From positions 11,002,397 through 11,066,396 of the forward strand of contig OU452219.1 of NCBI GenBank assembly GCA_911728455.2: 64,000 nucleotides of DNA, in the 5' to 3' direction. Of this stretch, positions 10,701 to 22,500 are shown in pieces (the stretch's first letter is position 1; each line of letters begins with the position of its first letter). Position numbers and translations under genes: made by a program. Source of the DNA: Marthasterias glacialis. Its lineage: Eukaryota > Echinodermata > Asteroidea > Forcipulatida > Asteriidae. A model generated the notes under the pieces. That model did not search any database and was not told where the DNA came from. It saw nothing but the letters and a program-made list of their open reading frames with translations.

Positions 10701-13700
10701 ACTAACATCGGACACCGATGTATGAGTGCAGTTCAGACCGACTTGTCAGTAACTATTTGCGGTCGTTGTTTGCTGGACCCTGATTTGTCAAGCCTCCTTA
10801 ATAACTAAGCTTAAAGATAGAATACAGAATTGGTATTCATCAAAACACAATGTAATTAGTACCAATCTGAAAGCTTGCTGATTATGAAGTTCATACCAGT
10901 ACCAATCTTCCATCAGAAATATCTCTGTCTGAAATACTGTCATAAAGTGGAGAAAATAGAATTTGAAGACCCCGGTTTTTATTCGGTTGTATAACAATCG
11001 TAATTAGGCTCAATGTGTTTACATGCTGACAAATGTGCACGTTTTTTTCACTATTTTCTTGTGACTCAGACGACGGATTGAGCCCCAATTTTCACTGGTT
11101 TGTTTATTCATGTATAGTGAATCACACAAAGTAAGAACACTGCACTATATCAGCTTTACCAAGTCCTATATTTTACCTTTAAACGTCATTGTTAATGAAT
11201 CGAGTGTACTTGATTCAGTTTAGCAGTTAAAGCACCAGCTCAACATTGGTAAGAAGAAAAACATAAATGCTCACAGATTTACATCTACCTTACATGGTAT
11301 AAAGATAATGATGGTAGATGACTTTCCTTGAAATATTTCTGCCTGGACTGTTAGCGTCTTTGAAAAATAAATGAAATAAGATCCAAAATTAGTTTTCGTC
11401 GACGAAAACGCCTGCCTATAGGAATGCACAAAAATATGCTGAATGCATTTTAACCGTTTTCGCGCAAATGAAACAACGAAGTGAGCTGATATTTTCACTA
11501 CACACATCTTGATTTGTGCAAAGAATGGAAGCATTTACAGTCAGTTTACCAATGTTGAGCTGGGGCTTTCAACGTCATTATTAATGAAGTGAGTGTACTT
11601 GATCAATTTTAGCAGTTAACAGCCCCTTTAGTGTATTGTGCCATCCCCTTCGAGTCGTATTGTAGTCATTAAAATCAAAGTGAACATTCGTGCAGTGTCT
11701 TAGATGTAAGAGAAAGTGTTGGCTTGATTTTTTTTTGCATCTTTATTCTTTGCACTAGTTCATCAAAAAGAGGGTTTTTTCCTTCAAAAGAACGATGCCT
11801 CGGGGTACCTGTATCAGCGTTTCTTGTATTTAAATGTACTTAAAGGGTTCGACGGATATCAATTTTATAAATGGAAGCATATGGTAATGTAAAATTGTAA
11901 AGACATTCCTACAGATAAACTATCCAGTACGATTCATGACAATTGGCAGAAATGACGATCTTCAAAGTCAGATCGGTACCATCCCATAAAAGAAAGCCAC
12001 ATAGAAATAATATTGTGCGGATCAAATTTCCTTAAAAGTATGCTCACGTGAGATTTTGGTAGTTCCCGATTTTAAGCATTTTTACATCGCACCAAAAAAT
12101 CGTACAGGGTATCACAAATTGGTAAATGGCTACATGCAAATGAGGTAATGAATAATTATATCACTCATTGATAGCGCCCCCGACGTTCAGAAAACGGTCT
12201 TTAAAAAATGATAGCACAGCCAACGTTCATTATAATACCTGATGTAGCCATTGCCATCTTTGTCGAATACTCGGAAGGCCTCTCGAATCTCTTCTTCCGT
12301 GTCCAACTCCTTCATCTTCTGTCCCATCATATTAACAAACTCAACGAAGTCAATCGTACCGTTCCCTGGGTAGGAGGATAGAAGAGTAGTTTCCATGGTT
12401 ACTTGGGTCATAGGTTAAAAATCATTCCAGTTTAATAACAGTTTAAAGGTAAGGTGTGGCGTTGCGATCTGGAAGAGTAAAATATTTTCCTTTTTAGACA
12501 AACGAGGACAATGTGGGTGTTATATAGACTTGTCAAAACTACGTTTTGTTGATACTAAAACTTGCCCTATCAACGTTTTTGCACAATTCAGACATGCTCA
12601 CTATTATCAGCTTAGTCGAAAGATTCCACCATTAGTTATTCAATATTGGGAAAGTTCAAGATGAAACCGATCAATGGTATATTGTATGATGATATTCATC
12701 ATGTCACCCACATTGATATCTCTTGAAAACTGTACACTGTCAGCCATTTTTCACAAGAACATTAATCCCCCTCTTAAAAAAAAAAGAAGTCAAAATAATA
12801 CAAATAAATCAACGTACACAATTTGAAATCTGAGATTGATCTCTGACCAAGTACAAGCTTCGTGCCGAAAGCAGATACTTGGTGTAGTTACCCATGCGAA
12901 ATGGGCTGTAGCAAGGCTCTTTAAATGTTACTTCATACAATGAAATTATGAATGAAAGTCAAATCAATGTAGTCAGCTTCTGCAAGACTGAATTAATCAT
13001 TGTCTGCTACGTCTGGGGGTCTGACATGATCGCGCAACTTTTCAGACGGTTATTCTAAGACGACGTTTTTTTTTCTTCTTCTCTTTTCTTTTTACTTGAA
13101 GAGTGATTATCATTTAACCGATCACTTAAGAATGTCTGTGGGCATTACAGGGTTGTTTAATCACGTGCTGTGATACCTGGCGATGTATATGGCTTATTTT
13201 ACTCGGATAGAACCAACGGCAGGCAAAAAGACTGGGGGAAATATCCAACCGTCTCAATGTTTTTTGTGGTGGGGAAGGGGGGGGGGAGGTGAAATAAAAT
13301 AATGAATACTGTAATAAATATCTTTTTTTTTTACCCCCGTCATTGAATCTAAACCGCTGAGAAAAAAAGAAGAGAAAAAAAAAACGTTCTGGTAGACGGA
13401 TTGCAAGATGAAAATTTGACAATTTGTTTGGATTGATTAGGGTAGCTTTTGATTGTCCACGGTTTGCACGAACAACAAAGTGGGGTGGGTGGGGGAGGGG
13501 GAGGGATGAATGAGACAGATTAACGTGTTGGAACATTTAAGCAAAGATTTTGGCAGTCTGCCCAAATTGGAATGCCCCGAAGAGGATAACGCAAGTCTGT
13601 CTTATTGGTTTCGTTTTATTTATTTATTTTCTTGTGTTTTTTCCCTTTTCTAGCATACAATATTAACAACGATTAAACTTCAAATTTATTAAAATTGCCG

Positions 13701-15705
13701 GAAACAAAAATGTTTATAAACAAATAAAATTCGTTTGCCGAATAATCATTCGCGATTTTCATAAAGGCGAAACTTTTCCATCGTGGTTGGTACTTGCATA
13801 CCACGAGCATGATATTTCGATCTCTTGTTAAAAATAATTTCGAAACATGTTCTCATCATTTGACTAAGGCTACTTTGCCTGAAAATTGTTTGTTAGGATG
13901 AAATACTTGAATTTACTAAATAAATATACCGAATGACTTTTCACTATGGGTATGCCCCCATTGTCTGACTCAGAAATTAAGAGGTCGGTTATAACAGGTT
14001 TTTTAATTTTTTTTTATGTGGGTTATGATTTCAAGTTGAATGCACGAAAAGTGAAACACTTGAAAGTCTACGGCTTTGGAATGTTATGATTATTTGTGTT
14101 GGATAGCAATGGAAATCTGTTTTCTAATCAAATTTAGAAATGCTAAACGCTCAGTCGCTGGGGATGTTCCAACTGCACTCGGCATTATTTATGCGGCAGT
14201 ACCCACAATGTACATAACCAGACGTATTATTATGTGCATCAGACATTTTCTTTTTAACGAAGACTATTGTGATGAATTTGCCACGACAATTCAATATTTA
14301 TTTTGCTTGCGTGAATAAACTAGCAGCGTACCTTGTTAGTGGATATCGCCGGAAATTGCTTTACATACAAAGTATAATTTGCCATTAGAGACTCGTTAGA
14401 AAATGTATAAACAACAATAGGTGGGCAAAAAAAAAAAAAAGAAAAAAAAAAGAAAAGAAAAAGAAAGCGAAGAAAGATCGGCCCAATCTAATGAGTTCCG
14501 ATGGGAGGGGCGCGTCCCAAAGGGGTGGGGAGTGTTTACATGAGAAATATACATTTTGATTTCGTAGCAATATTGTGTATCTAGAACATAATGCACATAG
14601 AGCGGGATACGGCACTTGATATGTAACAGGAACGTGACAACATTTAATTTGTTACGTGGTGACAACGACGGAATTTTGTCCGTAATTTACACTTAACTTG
14701 GTATTTTGCTGCTATGTTTTAAGATTGTATCAAATAGTTCAATAAAGTTCAATAATAGTAATAAGAGGACTTACACCGCACGGGACAGCACTGGGCAACC
14801 AAGAACATTACAAAAAGAAGTGACACAATAAACGAACTAAAAAAGACAGTGAGATGGCGTGCCATCATACATTGAAAAAACATGGACAATGAACATTAAC
14901 AAGTAGAGATGAATGATAGGTATGAGGAGGACAATGCCGGGGGCGACATTGTCGGGGACGACTTTGAAATTGAGGGAGCGACTTTGTCGGGGTCGACTGT
15001 GTCAGGGGGCGACAATGCGAGGGGCGACTTTGCGAGGGGCGACTTTGCGAGGGGGTGACATGACTGATGAATACAGCTTAACCTATAACCATCTACAGCC
15101 CATCAAAACCTGCAACAGGATGTTTTGTTTGATTCTGTCTGGGACTGATAAGCACCAGTAAACTGAATCCTATGCTTTACATGTTGAAATAAGGTATACC
15201 ACCATAATCAGGCGTCCTACAGTCAAGGTGTTGAGTTACCTACATGTATGGTGTTGTACTTTAGAGTGGAGGATGGATAGCAAATCACTCAAGGGAGTTA
15301 GGGTTAAAGAGACACATTCCCTTCGGTTTGGGCGCTTTTGGGCTATAAAAAAGCGTTCGTTTATGAAAATAATGTGGTTGGAAAGATACTTTAAAAAAAG
15401 AATATAACGATTCACATAAATATGAAATTGTGTGATTTTGTTAAATTTCGTGACAGCGCACGGTCTGCCATTTTGTAGAACCAATTTTTTTGTCTCCACA
15501 AAATGGCGGACCGTATGTTTGTAATGTAGAGTATGGTTGCGCTGGTTGTATTTTCCAGAGGCAAATTTGTGTTTTTTGACTTACTACTCACCAATTACAA
15601 CACACTGTATGTGTTTTATTGCATGGACATTTATTTTCTTAAAAAGGATAAGGAGCGATTCCAAACATTTGTAGGCACTGTGTCCCTTTAAAGGACAATG
15701 ATGAA

Positions 15706-15759
<54 letters not shown>

Positions 15760-15782
15760 GATGATGATGAAGATGATGATGG

Positions 15783-15837
<55 letters not shown>

Positions 15838-15873
15838 GATGATGATGAAGATGATGATGAAGATGATGATGAA

Positions 15874-15933
<60 letters not shown>

Positions 15934-15969
15934 GATGATGATGAAGATGATGATGAAGATGATGATGAA

Positions 15970-16050
<81 letters not shown>

Positions 16051-16520
16051 GATGATGATGGGGATGATGATGATGATGATGAATATCTGCTAAAGTTAGT
16101 CCTTTGTTTTGAGCTACAGCGACTTGTCCCCTCGCTCTGATATTCCACCACAGCAAATATTTTGTTTCAATATCATTCCCCCTTCATTGCCGTGTGAACG
16201 ATTCCACTATGTAAACTTTAATTGGAAAGTATAAAAAAAATTCACCATCCCCCATCTATAAGCAGTAGTCTTCAGAACGCTAATGTCAAGCTAAGCGTTT
16301 ATACGTACATCAGATTCATACTCATTGAGTGGAAATGACGTCGTACGTACAGTAAAATGAAGTAAAACAAAACAAACATTGCCAACAACAGTTACGTAAT
16401 GCTTCAGCACTAAGTGATCCGCGGTTTTACAAAAATCATGACAGTTTGCATTTACGACTTCTGTGTGGCCGGCTGTCCAATGGTTCTTTGTGACAACATT
16501 GCCTTGTTTCGATTAAAGAA

Positions 16521-16558
<38 letters not shown>

Positions 16559-19500
16559 ACAACACATTTCGAATCATTTAACACACCCGCAGGTCTTCAT
16601 GCACAATTTGTAACACTAATCAATACTCATCAATACAGCGTACGGGCCAATAGTTGATATTTTTTCAATTAAGCGGTTCCGAATAGCCGAGCTGGTATCG
16701 ATTTAGCTGCAGCTCTTAAGTATCGTTAGTAGTGTAAAAGGCAAACCTGACCAGTGAAGGGGAAGTTAACACAGATGGAGGATTCGACGCGAAGGTGGAT
16801 GGAAAAATAAATCAAGCATGGAGATAAAAAGCAAGCATTAATAACTGATGATATGGGGGAGTAATATGGAATGGAAACATGCAGGGATTGATGTATGCTA
16901 TAGGCACAGGCTCTCGACTGATTTGAGAAGAGACGTAATCAACGTTTGAAGGGCAGTGGAATCATTCTGACTGGGCGCGCTGTTGCTCGAGTGCTCTAAC
17001 ACCGAGAAAGGAGAAAATGTATTTTTTCCTCCCTGCCATCTTCTTATTAAGAACTAGGTCACACGGATTGTCCGATATTTTAGTGATAGCATCTTGAGAA
17101 AGTCAGATGTTGGGAAAGGTGGGAAGGTAATGGACCGTAGGAACGGACGGACGAAACGAGCAGGGTTGCACGGTCGGAAACCGGCTGATTCATCAATGTG
17201 AACTGTGAAAGAGAGACGCGAGCCACACCATCGGCACTAAAAATAGCGTGCATGGGTCGTGGTTTATTTTGTGCGTTGGTTTGACCCCCTTGGAATACGG
17301 TCTGTGCATGACGTGCATGCTTTCTTGGTATCCTCACTACTGCACTTGCAATGGCAGACCTTTGGGGACACTAGGTGGCAGCAGACTTACCAGGTAAATC
17401 CATCGCTCTCGGAAATGTGCGCATGCTCAGAATTACGCAAACAATGGTAATTTGCCTGGTAAGTCTGCTGCCACCTAGTGTTCAAAAGTCTCCCATTGTG
17501 CTGACATAAACTGACACAAACTCCAAATTCCAGTCATCTGCAAAGCAGTAGGGGCCTACTTGAAAACTGCTTAACGAATTGGTTTGCGAGGAAGATGGAA
17601 ACAAATTGTCATTTGAGATGCTTTTCTCTGTTTCGGCTAAGCTCAGTTTTCATACAGCTAGCACCATTTTGTGCTTATTAATAGAGGCTGTGGTCTTGCT
17701 GAGCCCTAAAACAAGTGGCAGCTACAAATTAATGTGGTCTCGATATGAAGAGGAAGGAATAAGCATTTCAGTGATAGGCGACACGTTATAACCAAGTCAC
17801 AAAAACAGAAATAAAGGAGATTGAAAAACAAATCTGAACTTTGACGAATTATTGGGAATTAGTTTAGTTTACGTTTGTTTGATATTGTATCTTCAATCAG
17901 CTATGCTAGTATAGAACATTAATGGCGGCATCCTTTATACGATCCGCCCTGTAGGATTACGCAGTCAGCGTTCTGTAGTGAGCAGTGTTCATGCCTGCTT
18001 CAGTGTTTGCGCTTTTGCTCGTTTGCAGGCTACCTTTAGGTTGCGTATGGTAGCAAGCAGATTTACCAAGATTGAACTCTTGAAAAATTGAGAAAAACCA
18101 TTGAATTTCCCATCCACTTTGGAATGAATAAAACAACACCTTATTTTTTATTTTTTTTATTTTTTTAATGCAAGTTGAAATATTTTTTTTACCATCAGCA
18201 TCTGCCTCATTAATCATGTCTTGAAGTTCTGCCTCGGAGGGATTCTGACCCAGTGACCTCATAACTGTCGCCAACTCCTTGTGCGTGATTGTACCATCAC
18301 CGTCCTTGTCGAATATTGAAAACGCCTGTCTGAACTCTGTTGACAACAACAACAACAAAAATACAGATTTGAGTTGCATGAGGTGAGCAAATATATTGGC
18401 TATAGATCATCCCTCAAAAAAGCTGCGAAAACTTTTCAAGAATACCCAATGAAGGAGCATTTTTATTATTTTTTTCGAAACAGATTGCTTACAACTACTT
18501 GATCCGTGCTCAAGCCAATTTTACTTTAAAACATGAATCAAAATAATGTTCAATCACTATATTTGTAGCATGACCATCAACGAATAATAACAGAGTAACT
18601 AATCATTTTTGTGTGGAGCACAATAATGAACTCCACGCGCTGCCTGCTTATTATTCAACGCTCAAATGACGTTGAGCTGACTTCTGGGTCCCAGCAGCGG
18701 GCACGACTATCGGACACATTTTCATGTAGGGTGGTTGGCCAGAATAAATGTTTAAAAAAAAGAACATTTTTATAGCCATGTACGAGGTCAAAACGCGATT
18801 TGTTAATGTTATTCGTTATAAAAGAACATGCTCTTTTATTTTTTTTTCATCGCTAGAATCCATTCATTTTCGAGCTCAAATCACAGGAGCATGGATCACA
18901 CATCCTGATGAGGCTGATTTTCAGACTATTAAAACAATCTCATAATTCTAATTCATTAAAATAGGCCTATTGACCCAATTCATATGACGTCATCATCACA
19001 ATAACCTTGGTTCCGTCAATTTGGGAGTCAATGTCCCCAATGGGCCCAATTCCATACAGCTGCTCAAGCACAACAAGTAACCAAAAAACAAAAACAATTT
19101 TGCTTACCACAACAAAGTATACCAGCCAAAATGCCATGTCACATTGTACCATTTGTGACTGGTTTCCCTGCTTGTTTTTGGCTGAGCAGAAATTTGATAA
19201 GCTAGGTTCTGTTCAAAGCAGCTCTATGAACTTGGGCCCAGGTGTTCATGTAGAGTATAGTGCGCATTTGGGGCGACGCGGCGTTACACTTGCAGCGTAT
19301 AGTTTAATATGTTACTTCTGTGTGAAAATTTCATTCAGAGGTTGCTCACACCTTCCTGAATATATTGCTGGCCCCGGCAGCTGATATATAACACTGGATT
19401 GAATCTAAATTTGAGTGCCGATTTGTTTTTTATCAAAATGATGATTGGTACCCACACCAACTCTATTTCAAATACGGTATGCTCTCAGAATAAAAGAGCA

Positions 19501-22500
19501 GCTTCAATCTTCTGGTTACCAACCAATATGTTCTTTATTTTGTGACGATTTTTTTTTTTACCGAACTCCACGAGTGTCATACCATTTATCCAGATAATGA
19601 GTTCATTTATCGATTTATTTTATGGAATACGTCGACTTGTCGTGATATTACCTCGCTAAGATGACCTACTAAGCCTCAGAAGCCAATGTTCCGTAAAAAT
19701 TGATCTCACCCGACTGTACTGAGACCAAGAAGTTGACTTACCACCTAATTAGTTTGGTGGTGGTGCGGTAAATTATCTTTGGAGAAGTGGTATGGCACTT
19801 ATTGGGCTCCATAGTTTTATATTACTAATCGGAGAAAGTTGACATCAAACAAAATTTCGGATTCCCGTTACTATAATCGTGGTCATTTTTTGGTAGTTCT
19901 TGCGGTTGCAACCATGCCATGTGAAAAAACTCTTTTTGGAGGAGTGATGGCTCTGGAAACAGCCGTTGGTATGTTCTTGACGTTTTGAACAGTGTACTCT
20001 GCTCGTCTTTCTCCTGAAGAAGAGCCAAGCACACCGTACGTTTCGAAACGTCGAAAACTATTACAAGGGTACCAACGGCTCTTCTCAGAGCCAACACTCC
20101 TCCAAAAGATAATTTTTACATGGTCGAACATGCAAGAACTACCGGGTACTCGAAATAGTTACCGGTACTTCTTATCCACACTGTGCAGAGCTTATTACTT
20201 ATCTTGATCCTGTAGAGTTTATATACAGAATCCCTTGACATATGCCTAATGGATAGATGGCAGTAATGAACAGCGCTAAAAGAGCACTTAATTAAAGTGG
20301 CGCTTTATCAAAATGCAATTATTATTATTTTTTTATGTTTACCATTTTGTGTTTCGACATAGGCCTAGTCACTTTCTTTGAAAATGAATTCCATAGACAA
20401 CTTGAACAAGAAAACGACAACAATGCTATTTGGAAAGGGACAATTAAGGTGGGGGTAAAGTAAATTATCCGCACAGTTGGGCGAGGTGGTCTTTTTTCGA
20501 ATTTAGATTACAATGTTGCCCGAAAAAAAAAAAACTACACTGTACAAGTAGACCTCGCCTATTCTAGCCAATTTAGGGGAGAAACTTTGCTTCCCGCCCC
20601 CAATGCACAGTGCTTTAAAGGAAACAAAGTATATTCAAGGGGTGGTTGAAACCATCGTGAGTTTTGAAACACAACATCGAGGAATATAAAGAGAACACCA
20701 CATTATTCCAAGAATAACGTGTATTCCGTAAGAATGTTCAACTGAGAGAGCACACCTCCCATAAAGGTTAAAAACAAAAGTTGATTTCTGTGGAGGTGAC
20801 GGTATATCCCCTCACCCATGCGGATATTTTGACCTTCATTCGTGGTAATCCAAGCACGCTTTTACGCTTCGGTCATAAAACAACTGCAAACACCTTCCCC
20901 TCAGAAGTACGTAGACCCTCCAGTTGCGGCCTTGATCAAATCTACATGCATGCTGGATTAAATATCCCTCAGACTGTAATGAATACATAGACTCCATCCC
21001 TACTATCAGGCAGAGATGTGAATATAATCACTGCTCTGTACTTTTTATCAACACATTGTGATTTTCGAGTCGGGAGATGCGGTTTTGCTTTGTTTCTTTA
21101 GATGTCCAAAAACCGACTTGACAACCGAGTACAATCTTCAACATTTACGTTTTTTTCGAATGTGTAACGTAGGGTTTTTAATGTATAGACTTGGTGCGCA
21201 ATATACACCCTGGTGTGTAACAAATGACCTTTAAAAATATGGTATTTTCAACTTGTAAAAAAAAACCCCTAAAACAGACTTTCAAGGAATTTATCAATTT
21301 ATCACATAGAGGAATTTTTAGAAAATTATGTATTACAGCTACGTCCATAAATAAACAATTTACTTACAAACGAGGTGTATGAGCTAAACCGTATAGTTTG
21401 TCGTAACAAAACGCAAAAATCCCCCTTTGTGATGGTAAAATATTGGGTTTGGTTAATAAACATCAACCAATTTAAGTTTTCCAAGACGAGCACTATATTC
21501 ATCGTCACACCTTATTAATGTCACAAATGAGAAAACAAAGCTACGTTAAGTTGCCTGCCATAATCGATATATATTTTATTTTGTCCTCATGATGAATATT
21601 TTGTTCTCCAGGTTTTACTTATGTTAATACTCAATTTGATCAACTGGAAGTTAGGCTGGGCATCAGTCATAAGGGATAATTCCACCGTGACTCGCGTGAA
21701 GTTGATCAAACAGGTAGGGCCTATATTAGTAATCTGGGCAATGGTTTTCTTGACTTGATTTCTTGGTATCTTTTAGTAATAGTAACATATTTCAACATAT
21801 CAAGCCACTCAAATCATTCACAAAACCATGACCCAATTTCATGGAGCTTTTTAAGCAGAAAACAGTGTTTAAAAATTGTCTGCTAAGCAAAAAACAAGCA
21901 GGATGCCGGTCACAGATTGTACATGTGACATGGTACTTTGGCTGGTAACCTTATTTTGGTAAGCAAACGTTTGCTGTGCTTAGCTAGTGTTCTTAAGCAG
22001 CTCCATGAAATTGGGTACAGCGTTCTAAAACCTGTGATGAAGCGTAACACGAGTCACAGTAGAGTCGCCCATAGGCATAGTTGGTGTTCTATGGGTTTAT
22101 TTCCCTGCATCTGAAACAATGCGTACCGAGAGTATTGTGTAAGATAAACACGTCTCCTGCATGAATCAAACATTACAAATAAAAAAACGTCATGACATGT
22201 TTCTAGACATCTCATTTGATATTAATGAATCTGGAGAAGGTGTTAATTGTCTAGGATTGTCTATAGAATGAGCCCAATGAGTCTAGAGATCGTGTCTGAT
22301 CAGGAGGAAGAGAGAGAGAGAGCGAGAGAGAGAGCCTTCAAGAACGGAAAAAATCCCGATTAATTCGCTTCAATCGTTTAGTTCTGACCCCCGAATCCAA
22401 ATGTTTCCTCTGAGGGAACCAAACACTTGTTTTCCACCTCGACGGTGTTGCGGCAATTTATGTCTCACAGCCAAATAATTGCATACTCTTGTTCAATTCC

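Larger units (their letters stand above)
9413..12238 (-). other. Intron 4 of the calmodulin-like gene
   Basis: 2.8 kb. It contains a family-1 MITE (9538-9713), a family-2 MITE (10809-11185) and a family-3 MITE (11228-11570). These are separated by AT-rich DNA with no other exon. Confidence 0.85.
12366..18192 (-). other. Intron 3 of the calmodulin-like gene
   Basis: 5.8 kb. It contains a 15-bp-period degenerate repeat (14930-15060), an inverted repeat with cggtctgccattttgt arms (15463-15512), the (ATG)n microsatellite (15698-16083), a poly-A tract (16527-16554) and a palindromic MITE (17366-17482). No other exon was recognised. Confidence 0.85.

Noticed and set aside
13126..13536. 136-codon minus-strand open frame
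   Set aside because: Crosses poly-T and poly-G tracts, giving Phe and Pro runs; no domain, and lies in an intron of the calmodulin-like gene.
15584..16156. Long open frames encoding poly-His, poly-Ser and poly-Met
   Set aside because: They are translations of the (ATG)n microsatellite in all frames; no start context or conserved flanks.
19825..20207. Open frames on both strands sharing KRRKLL / FRRFET-type peptides
   Set aside because: The similarity arises because the region is an inverted repeat; no gene family fits.
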